Below the pieces are notes generated by a model. The model ran no database searches and was not told where the DNA came from. It saw only the letters and a program-made list of their open reading frames with translations. A program made the position numbers and the translations under genes. 64,000 nucleotides of DNA from Pectobacterium carotovorum (GTDB taxonomy: Bacteria; Pseudomonadota; Gammaproteobacteria; Enterobacterales; Enterobacteriaceae): NCBI RefSeq assembly GCF_033898505.1, contig NZ_JAXAFK010000001.1, positions 124,001 through 188,000 on the forward strand, written 5' to 3'. Of the stretch, positions 45,086 to 55,122 are shown in pieces; the first letter of the stretch is position 1; each line of letters opens with the position of its first letter.

Positions 45086-48000
45086 ATGTTTAGAATCTAT
45101 CACTCCAATCAGTTGGATATCTTGAAAAGACTGATGGTTGAGTTGATAAAACGTCAGCCGCTTGCCGATCCCTTCCAGCAGGAAGTGATTTTGGTGCAAA
45201 GTCCGGGGATGGCGCAGTGGTTGCAAATTGAACTGGCTGGGCACTTCGGTATTGCTGCCAATATTCAATTCCCGCTGCCCGGTGTTTTCTTGTGGAATAT
45301 GTGTCGCCACGTGCTGCCGGATATTCCAAAAGAAAGCGCCTTCAGCAAGGATGCGATGACGTGGAAACTCATGCATTTGTTGCCTGATTTATTGGCACAG
45401 CCTGATTTTTCGGCACTTAACCACTATCTGCAGGATGATGATAACCAACGAAAACTGCATCAGCTTGCCGGGCGCGTCGCGGATCTTTTCGATCAATACC
45501 TGATTTATCGCCCTGAGTGGATCAAAGCCTGGCAAGAGGGAAAACAGGTTGACGATCTTGGTGGCAACCAGCTGTGGCAGTCCGCGCTGTGGCGTGCGCT
45601 GGTGGACTACACTCGCGAACTGGCGCAGCCCGAATGGCACCATGCGATGTTGTATCAACGCTTTATTAATGCGTTAGGGCAGGCAAAAGCGTGCCCGAAC
45701 GGTCTGCCGCCGCGCGTTTTTATCTGCGGCATTTCGGCGTTACCTCCTATCTATTTACAGGCGTTGAACGCGCTGGCGCGGCACATTGACGTGCACCTGC
45801 TATTTACCAACCCTTGTCGCCATTACTGGAGTGATATTCAGGACTATAAGTTTCTGGCGAAGCTAAAAGCTCGCAGCCGCCGCTTACATCGTTTTGAAGG
45901 CGACTCGGCTGAGGAAACTCGTCCGCTCTTTCGCGATCCCTCACAGGCAGAAACGCTGTTCAACGATGACGGTAAACAGTCGATTAATAATCCGCTGCTG
46001 GCATCGTGGGGAAAGCTGGGGCGCGATAATCTTTATCTGCTGGCTGAACTGGATAACGTGCAGGAGATCGACGCCTTTGTTGAGTCTGATGGCGAAAATC
46101 TGCTGCAAACCTTACAGCGCGATATTCTTGAGCTGGAAGACCACGCGGTGGTGGCTGTCAGCCACGAAACACAGAACACGAGTACGCAAAAACGCCTGCT
46201 GGCACTCGACGATCGTTCGGTTGATTTTCACGCCTGCCATAGTCCACAGCGTGAGGTTGAAGTGCTTCACGATCGATTGCTAGCTATGATGGCAGACGAT
46301 CCTGAGCTGATGCCGCGTGACGTCATTGTGATGATGGCGGATATCGACAGCTATACGCCGTTTATTCAGGCGGTTTTTGGCAATGCGCCAGATAACCGCT
46401 ATCTGCCTTTTGCCATCTCCGATCAGCGTGCGCGGCATGCACATCCCGCCTTGCAGGCGGTAATCAGCCTGCTGGATTTACCGACAAGCCGTTTTACGGC
46501 GGAACAGGTTCTGGCATTGCTTGAAGTCCCCGCGCTAGCTGCCCGTTTCGGTATTCAGGAAGAAGGGTTACGGCGTCTGCGTTTGTGGGTGGTGGAATCC
46601 GGCGTGCGCTGGGGGTTGGATGACGACAACGTGCGCGATCTCATGCTGCCGCCGACGGGCCAGCATACGTGGCGTTTCGGCCTGACGAGAATGCTGCTGG
46701 GCTATGCGATGGACAGCCAGATCGGCGACTGGCAGGGCGTGCTGCCTTACGATGAATCCAGCGGATTGATTGCGGAATTGGCTGGTCAACTGGCCGAACT
46801 GCTGATGCAGATCCATCAATGGCGTCAGCGTCTGTCTCAACCGCGCGTGCTGGTCGACTGGTTACCACTATGTCGAGAGCTGATCGAAACCTTCTTTGAT
46901 GCTGACAGCGAGACCGAAGCGGCGCTGGCGTTAGTTGAAAAACAGTGGCAGTACGTGATTGGCATGGGCACGATGGCGCGTTATCCGCAGCAGGTACCGA
47001 TTTCCCGGTTACGTGATGAACTGTCGCGGCGCCTCGATCAGGAACGGCTCAGCCAGCGTTTTCTGGCCGGTGCGATCAACTTTTGCACGCTGATGCCAAT
47101 GCGTTCTATCCCGTTCAAGGTTGTGTGTTTGCTGGGGATGAATGATGGTGTCTATCCCCGAACGCTGCCGCCGCTCGGGTTCGATCTGATGGGGCGGAAG
47201 ATCAAACGCGGCGACCGTAGCCGACGTGACGATGACCGTTATCTGTTCCTTGAGGCACTTCTGTCGGCACAGCATAAACTTTATATCAGCCATATTGGGC
47301 GCTCGATTCAGGATAATACGCGTCGCTATCCTTCCGTACTGGTGAGCGAACTGACGGAGTATATCGCGCAGAGTTATGTTCTGCCGGGCGATGAAACGCT
47401 GGATATCGATAGTAGCGCGGAGCGGGTGGTGAAGCACCTCTGCTGCGAACATAGCCGCATGCCTTTCGATGCGGATAACTTCCTGTCGGCACCGCAGCCA
47501 TTGAGCTTTGCGGCAGAGTGGCTGGCGGCGGCGAGCCGAAAAGGGGAAGCCCAGCCTGATTTCGATCGTGAAGCGCTGTCCGAAAGAACAACGGATAGAG
47601 ATGTCAGCCTGGACGATCTGAAGCGGTTTTATCGTCACCCGGTGCGAGCCTTTTTTCAACTGCGGCTTGGTGTGAGTTTCATGCTGCACAGCGATGAACT
47701 CCTGGATGAAGAACCCTTTGTCGTTGATAGCCTTAACCGCTATCAATTGAATAGCGAGTTGCTTAATACCTTGATTAATGAAGGTGATACGGAAAAACTG
47801 TATCGCCGTGCCAGAGCTGCGGGCGAACTTCCCTATGGCGCGTTCGGTGAAATTTACTGGCAGGAACAACAGCAGGATATGGCGCAGCTGGCAGCGCGCG
47901 TACGTGATGAGTTAACGCCCTCGCTGTCGGTGAGCCGGGAAGTGGATATCCTTCTTGACGGTGTGCGCATCAGCGGCTGGCTGAATCAGGTGCAGCCCGA

Positions 48001-48484
48001 TGGTTTGTTACGTTGGCGTCCCGGCACGCTTTCCATGAAGGATGGCATGACGCTGTGGTTAGAACACCTGGCCTACTGTGTGACGGGGGGGCAAGGCGAA
48101 AGCCGACTGTATGGACGGGAGGATACCGCGTGGCGCTTTGCTGCCTTGTCGGAAGCGCAGGCCAGAGAACATCTGTCTGTCATGCTGGATGGATATCGTC
48201 AGGGAATGAGCAAGCCGCTGTTATTGCTCAATAAAGCAGGGAGTGCCTGGCTGGCTGAATGCTATGATCGTGAAAGCGATAGCCTGCGGTCGGATGAGGA
48301 AGCGCAGAACAAAGCGCGTGCCCGTTTACTGCAAGCTTGGCAGGGCAACATGGGAATGCGGGGTGAAGGCGAGGATTATTACCTGCAACGTATTATTCGT
48401 GAGTTGGATGAAAAACGAATGAATGAGGTGATTGAAGCGGCGCAAATCTGGCTACTGCCACCGTTCCGCTCTAATCTGGCGTGA
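45086..48484 (+). CDS. recC: Exodeoxyribonuclease V subunit RecC
   Basis: Chi-recognising subunit of RecBCD, which processes double-strand ends for RecA and degrades foreign linear DNA. The 1132 residues compare with 1122 in E. coli. The helicase-like start MFRIYHSNQLDILKRLMVELI and SPGMAQWLQIELA are typical; it lacks working Walker motifs, as expected for RecC. ptrA and recB-recD follow. Confidence 0.97.
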   Translation: MFRIYHSNQLDILKRLMVELIKRQPLADPFQQEVILVQSPGMAQWLQIELAGHFGIAANIQFPLPGVFLWNMCRHVLPDIPKESAFSKDAMTWKLMHLLPDLLAQPDFSALNHYLQDDDNQRKLHQLAGRVADLFDQYLIYRPEWIKAWQEGKQVDDLGGNQLWQSALWRALVDYTRELAQPEWHHAMLYQRFINALGQAKACPNGLPPRVFICGISALPPIYLQALNALARHIDVHLLFTNPCRHYWSDIQDYKFLAKLKARSRRLHRFEGDSAEETRPLFRDPSQAETLFNDDGKQSINNPLLASWGKLGRDNLYLLAELDNVQEIDAFVESDGENLLQTLQRDILELEDHAVVAVSHETQNTSTQKRLLALDDRSVDFHACHSPQREVEVLHDRLLAMMADDPELMPRDVIVMMADIDSYTPFIQAVFGNAPDNRYLPFAISDQRARHAHPALQAVISLLDLPTSRFTAEQVLALLEVPALAARFGIQEEGLRRLRLWVVESGVRWGLDDDNVRDLMLPPTGQHTWRFGLTRMLLGYAMDSQIGDWQGVLPYDESSGLIAELAGQLAELLMQIHQWRQRLSQPRVLVDWLPLCRELIETFFDADSETEAALALVEKQWQYVIGMGTMARYPQQVPISRLRDELSRRLDQERLSQRFLAGAINFCTLMPMRSIPFKVVCLLGMNDGVYPRTLPPLGFDLMGRKIKRGDRSRRDDDRYLFLEALLSAQHKLYISHIGRSIQDNTRRYPSVLVSELTEYIAQSYVLPGDETLDIDSSAERVVKHLCCEHSRMPFDADNFLSAPQPLSFAAEWLAAASRKGEAQPDFDREALSERTTDRDVSLDDLKRFYRHPVRAFFQLRLGVSFMLHSDELLDEEPFVVDSLNRYQLNSELLNTLINEGDTEKLYRRARAAGELPYGAFGEIYWQEQQQDMAQLAARVRDELTPSLSVSREVDILLDGVRISGWLNQVQPDGLLRWRPGTLSMKDGMTLWLEHLAYCVTGGQGESRLYGREDTAWRFAALSEAQAREHLSVMLDGYRQGMSKPLLLLNKAGSAWLAECYDRESDSLRSDEEAQNKARARLLQAWQGNMGMRGEGEDYYLQRIIRELDEKRMNEVIEAAQIWLLPPFRSNLA

Positions 48485-48580
48485 TGAGTTTGTTTTGGGT
48501 AATGCCCGAGTCGATTTCGAGGTGCGAGAAGATAACGCACTGCAACGTGAAAAGTGATGGATATGAGGTTGGAGAATTGC

Positions 48581-51544
48581 ATGCGTAAACAGTGGGTCTG
48601 GATTACCGGGTGGTTTCTTTTATTCACATTCTGGCTTCCGGCGAGTTGGGCAGAGACGGGCTGGCAGCCGCTGGCTCAGACCATTCGAAAAAGCGAAAAA
48701 GATCCGCGGCAATATCAGGCGATCAAACTGGATAACGGCATGACCGTTCTGCTGGTTTCCGATCCGCAGGCACCCAAATCTTTGGCATCACTGGCGTTGC
48801 CTATTGGCTCGCTGGACGATCCCGATAACCAACTGGGGTTAGCGCATTACCTTGAACACATGGTGCTGATGGGATCAAAACGTTACCCAGAGCCGGAAGC
48901 GCTGTCCGAGTTTTTGAAAAAGCATGGTGGCAGCCACAACGCCAGCACGGCGTCTTACCGCACGGCGTTTTATCTGGAAGTCGAAAATGATGCGCTGCGG
49001 CCCGCTGTAGACCGGATGGCTGACGCGATTGCGGAGCCGCTACTCGATCCGGTGAATGCCGATCGTGAGCGTAACGCGGTCAATGCGGAATTAACGATGG
49101 CGCGTTCGCGTGACGGTCATCGTATGGCGCAGGTCGGCGCAGAGACGCTGAACCCAGCGCACCCGAGCGCGCGTTTTTCGGGGGGGAATCTTGAAACCCT
49201 GAGCGATAAGCCTGGCAGCAAACTGCATGATGAGCTGGTGAAGTTCTATCAGAAATACTACTCGGCCAACCTGATGAAAGGGGTGATTTACAGCAATCAA
49301 CCTCTGCCTGAACTGGCGAAACTGGCGGCCGACACATTTGGACGCATTGCCAATCACAACGCCAGCGTTCCTGCGGTGACCGTTCCTGTCACGACGGAGA
49401 AGCAGCGCGGCGTAATGATTCACTATGTTCCTGCGCAGCCGAGAAAACAGCTGCGTATTGAGTTTCGCGTCAGCGATATTAGCCAGGAGTTTCGCAGCAA
49501 GACGGATACCTACATTAGCTATCTGATCGGCAACCGCAGCCAGAATACGCTTTCTGACTGGCTGCAAAAGGAAGGACTGGTTGAGTCTATCGGGGCAGGT
49601 TCTTCGCCGATCATCGACCGTAACGGCGGTATGTTCGCTATTTCGGCCTCGCTGACCGATAAAGGTCTGGCACAGCGTGATGAAGTGATCGCTGCGATAT
49701 TCCGTTACCTGCAACAAATCCGTACCGAGGGGATTCAGCAGCGCTATTTTGATGAGATCGCACACGTTCTGGATCTGGATTTCCGCTATCCGTCCATCAG
49801 CCGTGATATGGACTATATCGAATGGTTGGTGGATACCATGCTGCGCGTGCCGGTCGAACATACGCTGGATGCGCAGTATGTTGCGGATCGCTACGATCCG
49901 AAGGCTATCGCCGCACGTCTGGATGAGATGACGCCGCAGAACGCGCGCGTTTGGGTTATCAGCCCGAATGAACCGCATAATAAAGTGGCCTACTTTGTCG
50001 ATGCGCCGTACGAGATGAATAAAATCCCGTCAGCGACATTCGCAAAATGGAAAACGCTGGGGCAAAAAATGTCGCTGTCGTTGCCGACGATCAACCCCTA
50101 TATCCCGGATGATTTCTCCCTGATCAAAGCCGATAAGGCGATGACGAAACCGACACTCCTGCTGAATCAGCCGGGGCTGCGCGTGCTGTATATGCCAAGC
50201 CACTATTTCGCCGATGAGCCGAAAGCGGAAATCACGCTGTTCCTGCGTAATCAGGAAGCGCGCAGTACCGCCCGTAATCAGGTGCTGTTTGCGTTAAACG
50301 ATTATCTGGCAGGTCTGGCGCTGGATGAACTCAGCTATCAGGCGTCGATTGGCGGCATCAGTTTCTCCACTCGCAGCAATGATGGTCTGGTGATTAGCGC
50401 CAATGGCTATACCCAGCATTTGCCGCGACTGCTGCTGACGTTGGCGGATGGCTACGCCTCCTTTACCTCGACGGAAGCACAGCTGGAACAGGCGAAATCC
50501 TGGTACATACAGCAGTTGGATGCGGTAGAGAAATCAAAAGCCTTTGAACAGGCGTTACAGCCGGTTCAGGCGATATCGCAACTGCCTTACTTCGAGCGCG
50601 CAGAACGTCGTAACCTGCTGAAGGATATTCGCTTACAGGATGTGGTTAACTACCGCAAAGATCTGTTGCAAAAAGCCACGCCGGAAATGCTGGTTGTCGG
50701 CAATCTGGCACCAGAGAAAGTCACCGAGCTGGCGAACACGCTGAAAGCGCATTTGAAGGCCGATGGTGAAAATCTGTCACGCAGTGATGATGTCAAAGTC
50801 AGTAAGCCGCAGCTCGCTAATTTACAGCGCCCGGGCAGCAGTACGGATTCTGCGTTAGCGGCGGTGTATGTACCGACTGGTTACTCGGAAACGCAAAGCA
50901 TGGCATACAGCTCCGTGCTGGGACAGATCGTCCAGCCTTGGTTCTATAGCCAACTGAGAACGGAAGAGCAGTTGGGCTATGCGGTGTTTGCCTTCCCGAC
51001 GACGATTGGCCGACAGATGGGCATTGCTTTCCTGCTGCAAAGCAACAGCAAACAGCCTGCTTATCTCTACCAGCGCTATGAGGATTTTTACCAGAAAGCG
51101 CAAAAGCGACTGCGCGAAATGAGTGAAGAAGAGTTTGCACAGTATAAGCAAGGCGTGATGAATGAACTGAGTCAACGTCCGCAAACCTTAGGCGAAGAAG
51201 CTAGCCGACTGCGTCGTGATTTTGATCGAGAAAACTTTGCTTTTGACTCGCGTGAGAAGCTGCTCGAACAAATCAAACCGCTGACGGTGACGCAACTGGC
51301 CGATTTCTTCCAGCAGGCGCTGAAGCCGGAAGGTCTGGCTATTCTGTCGCAGGTTTCCGGTAGCCATCATGGTAAAGCGGACTATGCCGCACCGAAGGGA
51401 TGGCACACCTACACGGATGCGTCTTCGTTGCAGAAAACGTTACCGCGTGAGAAAGCGCCTGCGATGATTCCTGCGCCAGCGGCACAGTCCGCAGCTGCAG
51501 ATACTACAGCATCGGACGCTGTCGGTAAGGTTTCAGCAGAATGA
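48581..51544 (+). CDS. ptrA: Protease III (pitrilysin)
   Basis: Periplasmic zinc metalloprotease of the M16 family that degrades short peptides. A signal peptide (KQWVWITGWFLLFTFWLPASWA) and the inverted zinc motif HYLEH (H-x2-E-H) in the first M16 domain are seen, with the third ligand Glu about 75 residues later (NAVNAELTMARS). ATG 48581 has TTGGAG at 7 nt and is preferred over 48554. Overlaps recB by 4 bp; this insertion of ptrA between recC and recB is the normal enterobacterial order. Confidence 0.96.
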   Translation: MRKQWVWITGWFLLFTFWLPASWAETGWQPLAQTIRKSEKDPRQYQAIKLDNGMTVLLVSDPQAPKSLASLALPIGSLDDPDNQLGLAHYLEHMVLMGSKRYPEPEALSEFLKKHGGSHNASTASYRTAFYLEVENDALRPAVDRMADAIAEPLLDPVNADRERNAVNAELTMARSRDGHRMAQVGAETLNPAHPSARFSGGNLETLSDKPGSKLHDELVKFYQKYYSANLMKGVIYSNQPLPELAKLAADTFGRIANHNASVPAVTVPVTTEKQRGVMIHYVPAQPRKQLRIEFRVSDISQEFRSKTDTYISYLIGNRSQNTLSDWLQKEGLVESIGAGSSPIIDRNGGMFAISASLTDKGLAQRDEVIAAIFRYLQQIRTEGIQQRYFDEIAHVLDLDFRYPSISRDMDYIEWLVDTMLRVPVEHTLDAQYVADRYDPKAIAARLDEMTPQNARVWVISPNEPHNKVAYFVDAPYEMNKIPSATFAKWKTLGQKMSLSLPTINPYIPDDFSLIKADKAMTKPTLLLNQPGLRVLYMPSHYFADEPKAEITLFLRNQEARSTARNQVLFALNDYLAGLALDELSYQASIGGISFSTRSNDGLVISANGYTQHLPRLLLTLADGYASFTSTEAQLEQAKSWYIQQLDAVEKSKAFEQALQPVQAISQLPYFERAERRNLLKDIRLQDVVNYRKDLLQKATPEMLVVGNLAPEKVTELANTLKAHLKADGENLSRSDDVKVSKPQLANLQRPGSSTDSALAAVYVPTGYSETQSMAYSSVLGQIVQPWFYSQLRTEEQLGYAVFAFPTTIGRQMGIAFLLQSNSKQPAYLYQRYEDFYQKAQKRLREMSEEEFAQYKQGVMNELSQRPQTLGEEASRLRRDFDRENFAFDSREKLLEQIKPLTVTQLADFFQQALKPEGLAILSQVSGSHHGKADYAAPKGWHTYTDASSLQKTLPREKAPAMIPAPAAQSAAADTTASDAVGKVSAE

Positions 51545-54500
51545 CAAGCGCCGCGCCGCAATCATTAGACGTCATGACGTTGCCGCTCCTGGGGGAGCGG
51601 CTGATTGAGGCGTCGGCCGGAACGGGGAAAACCTATACGCTGGCTGCGCTTTATCTGCGTCTGCTGTTGGGGCTAGGTAAGCAAGCCGCGTATCCACGTC
51701 CGCTACTGGTCGAGGAAATTCTGGTTGTGACCTTTACGGAGGCCGCGACCGAAGAGCTGCGGGAGCGTATTCGTGCCAGAATCCACGCCTTGCGTATTGC
51801 CTGCCTGCGTAAAAGCGCGCAGGGGGAGGAGGCGGAAAAGCATAAAGATGCTTCGCTAGCGCAACTGCTGGCGGAGATTTCGGACCATCGCGATGCGGCT
51901 GATGTATTGCTGGCTGCTGAACGGCAAATGGATGAGGCGGCGATCTACACGATCCACGGTTTCTGCCAGCGTATGCTCAGTACCAATGCGTTTGAATCCG
52001 GCGTGCTTTTTGAACAGGTGCTGATAGAAGATGAGCAGCCGTTGCGCCGTCAGGCCTGCGCCGATTTTTGGCGTCGTTATTGCTATCCGCTGCCGGTAGA
52101 GGTCGCACGTATTGTCGGTCTGGAGTGGAAAGGGCCGGAAAACCTGCTGGCCGATCTGGCTCCTTATCTGCACGGTGAAGCGCCTGTGTTTCGCTTGCCG
52201 CCAGAAGAAGACGAAACGTTGCTGAGTCGACATGAGAAGATCGTGGCGACGATCGACTCGTATAAACAACGCTGGCTGGCGTCAGCAGCGAAGTTGGAAG
52301 CGTTGATTAGCGCTTCTGGCGTCGATAAACGCAGCTACAGCAGCAAGCATCTTCCCAACTGGCTACAGAAAATCACGCTGTGGGCAGAACAGCTGACGCT
52401 GGATTATGCGCTGCCGAAGGAGCTGGTGAGGTTTGCCCAGCAAACGCTAATCGAGAAGACGAAGAAAGGTGAACCGCCTGTTCATGCCCTGTTTGAGGAG
52501 ACCGAGCGGTTGCTTGAAACGCCGCTATCGCTGCGGGATTTAGTGATTGTGCGTGCGCTGTCGGCGATCCGGGATTCGGTGCGTGAGGAAAAACGGCAGC
52601 GTGCAGAACTGGGATTCGACGATCTGCTGAGCCGTCTGGATGTTGCGTTGCAACAGCCGGGCGGGGAACGGCTTGCCAGCGCCATTCGCGAACGCTATCC
52701 GGTGGCGATGATCGATGAATTTCAGGATACCGACCCCCAGCAATACCGTATTTTCCGAACGCTGTACATCGGGCAGCCGCAGTGTGGTCTGCTGTTGATC
52801 GGTGACCCTAAGCAGGCTATTTATGCGTTTCGCGGTGCGGATATTTTTACCTACATGCATGCGCGCGGAGAAGTGGCTGCACATTATACGCTGGGCACGA
52901 ACTGGCGCTCGTCGCACCAGATGGTGCATGGCGTTAATCGTCTGTTTGAACGTCTCGAACATCCTTTTATTTTTCAAAACATCCCGTTTCTGCCGGTCCA
53001 GCCTGCCGAATCTAAGCGCGGTTTGGTGTTTGAGGTTACCGGGAAACCCCAGCCTGCGTTGCAATTCTGGCTAACGGGCTCCGAACCGATTGGCATTGGA
53101 GATTATCAGCAGCAGATGGCGCGCCAGTGTGCGGCGCAGATTCGTGACTGGCTCGCTGCCAGCCAGCGTAATGAAGCCTGGTTGGTTACCGATGATTCCC
53201 GGCGTTTGGTCAAGGCATCCGACATGAGCGTGTTGGTGCGTAGCCGGCGTGAAGCCTCGCTGATTCGTGATGCGCTGAGCCGTTTGTCCATTCCCTCAGT
53301 CTATCTGTCCAATCGCGACAGCGTATTCAGCACGCCGGAAGCCAGCGATATGTTGTGGCTGTTGCAGGCGGTGCTGGCGCCGGAACAGGAGCGCACGTTA
53401 CGCAGCGCGATGGCGACAGCCCTGATGGGGCTGGATGCCGGGCAGGTTGATGCCTTAGGGCAAAGCGAGGCCACGTGGGATGCGCTGGTGGATGAGTTTG
53501 CGGGTTATCGCACGTTGTGGCGCCAGAAGGGCGTACTGCCGATGCTGCGTGCGCTGATGAGCCAACATCAGCTGGCGGAGAACCTGCTGGCGAGCGCAGA
53601 GGGGGAACGCCGTATTACCGATATTCTGCATATCGGTGAGTTATTGCAGGACGCCTCGGCAACGCTCGATAGCGAACATGCGCTGCTGCGCTGGCTATCG
53701 CAGCAGATTGTTCAGCCTAATCCGCAGGCGGAGAGCCAGCAGCTACGTCTGGAAAGCGACCGCCATCTGGTGCAGATCGTGACGATCCATAAATCGAAAG
53801 GGCTGGAATACCCGCTGGTGTGGCTGCCTTTCATTAGCCACTTCCGCGTGCAGGATCAGGGGCTTTATCACGATCGCGAGAGCTATCAGGCCGTGTTGGA
53901 TCTGCAAAATCATGAGGAAAGTCAGACGTTAGCGGAAGAAGAACGGCTGGCGGAAGACTTACGTTTACTGTATGTCGCGCTGACCCGCTCTATCTACCAC
54001 TGTAGCGTGGGCGTCGCGCCGATTCAGCGATCGCGTAAAAAAGACGGTAGCAGTGATATGCATCAGAGCGCACTGGGCTATTTACTTCAGCGTGGTAAAG
54101 AGGCCGAGGCCGCCACGTTAATCAGCGAGCTGGAAGGCATGGTGGGGGATGGTGTCGCATTGACACCGTTACAGGCGACGGAAGAACAGCGTTGGCAGCC
54201 GGATAGACCTGAATTGGCAGAGCTGCGGGCTCGCCACATTGAACGCCAACTGCGCGATGGTTGGCGAGTCACCAGCTATTCGGGGCTTCAGCAACATGGT
54301 ACCGCAAGCGCGCAGGATCTGGTGCCGCGTCTGGATATTGAAGCGATAGGTGAACGTCAGGAAACGGATGAAGCCCAGCTGACGCCGCATACGTTCCCAC
54401 GCGGCGCGAGTCCGGGGACGTTTTTGCATAGCCTGTTTGAAACGCTGGATTTCACTCAGCCCGTTGATGATGGCTGGCTGGCCGAGCAGTTGCAGCTACA

Positions 54501-55122
54501 GGGATTTGAAGCGCACTGGCATCCGGTGTTGAAGGTGTGGATGGATACGCTGTTGCATACGTCGCTTAACGAGCAGGGGATTATGCTGTCAGCGCTGGAT
54601 AACGCAGATAAGCAGGCTGAATTACAGTTCTATATACCGATCGAGGCCCCGATACAGGCGGCGCAGCTCGATCGGCTGGCAAAGCATCACGATCCGCTAT
54701 CCGCGCGGTGTCCGGCGCTCTCTTTTCAGCAGGTGAAAGGCATGCTGAAAGGGTTTATCGATCTGGTGTTCCGCTGGGAAGGGCGCTATTACCTGCTGGA
54801 CTACAAATCCAATTGGCTCGGCCCTGATGCCAGCGCGTACACCCAAACGGCCATGATGCAGTCGATGGCCGAACACCGCTACGACCTGCAATATCAGCTC
54901 TACACGCTGGCTTTGCACCGCTATCTGCGTCATCGCATTGCGGATTATGACTATGAGCGCCATTTTGGCGGGGTGTTTTATCTGTTTTTACGCGGCGTTG
55001 AAGCGTCGCATCCCGGCAATGGCATCTTTGCTTGTCGTCCCTCTGCTGAATTTGTTTTCGGGCTAGATGCGCTCTTTAAGGGAAAGACGCCTGACGATGC
55101 TGATACAGGAATTCCCTCATGA
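51541..55122 (+). CDS. recB: Exodeoxyribonuclease V subunit RecB
   Basis: The 3'-5' helicase and sole nuclease of RecBCD. UvrD-type motifs are present: Walker A EASAGTGKTYTL (23-34), DEFQDTDPQQY, and IVTIHKSKGLEYPLVW. The C-terminal nuclease has IDLVFRWEGRYYLLDYKSNWLG with the catalytic Asp near residue 1087 and Lys1089. Length 1193 (E. coli 1180). ATGA overlaps with ptrA and recD indicate coupled translation. Confidence 0.97.
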   Translation: MTSAAPQSLDVMTLPLLGERLIEASAGTGKTYTLAALYLRLLLGLGKQAAYPRPLLVEEILVVTFTEAATEELRERIRARIHALRIACLRKSAQGEEAEKHKDASLAQLLAEISDHRDAADVLLAAERQMDEAAIYTIHGFCQRMLSTNAFESGVLFEQVLIEDEQPLRRQACADFWRRYCYPLPVEVARIVGLEWKGPENLLADLAPYLHGEAPVFRLPPEEDETLLSRHEKIVATIDSYKQRWLASAAKLEALISASGVDKRSYSSKHLPNWLQKITLWAEQLTLDYALPKELVRFAQQTLIEKTKKGEPPVHALFEETERLLETPLSLRDLVIVRALSAIRDSVREEKRQRAELGFDDLLSRLDVALQQPGGERLASAIRERYPVAMIDEFQDTDPQQYRIFRTLYIGQPQCGLLLIGDPKQAIYAFRGADIFTYMHARGEVAAHYTLGTNWRSSHQMVHGVNRLFERLEHPFIFQNIPFLPVQPAESKRGLVFEVTGKPQPALQFWLTGSEPIGIGDYQQQMARQCAAQIRDWLAASQRNEAWLVTDDSRRLVKASDMSVLVRSRREASLIRDALSRLSIPSVYLSNRDSVFSTPEASDMLWLLQAVLAPEQERTLRSAMATALMGLDAGQVDALGQSEATWDALVDEFAGYRTLWRQKGVLPMLRALMSQHQLAENLLASAEGERRITDILHIGELLQDASATLDSEHALLRWLSQQIVQPNPQAESQQLRLESDRHLVQIVTIHKSKGLEYPLVWLPFISHFRVQDQGLYHDRESYQAVLDLQNHEESQTLAEEERLAEDLRLLYVALTRSIYHCSVGVAPIQRSRKKDGSSDMHQSALGYLLQRGKEAEAATLISELEGMVGDGVALTPLQATEEQRWQPDRPELAELRARHIERQLRDGWRVTSYSGLQQHGTASAQDLVPRLDIEAIGERQETDEAQLTPHTFPRGASPGTFLHSLFETLDFTQPVDDGWLAEQLQLQGFEAHWHPVLKVWMDTLLHTSLNEQGIMLSALDNADKQAELQFYIPIEAPIQAAQLDRLAKHHDPLSARCPALSFQQVKGMLKGFIDLVFRWEGRYYLLDYKSNWLGPDASAYTQTAMMQSMAEHRYDLQYQLYTLALHRYLRHRIADYDYERHFGGVFYLFLRGVEASHPGNGIFACRPSAEFVFGLDALFKGKTPDDADTGIPS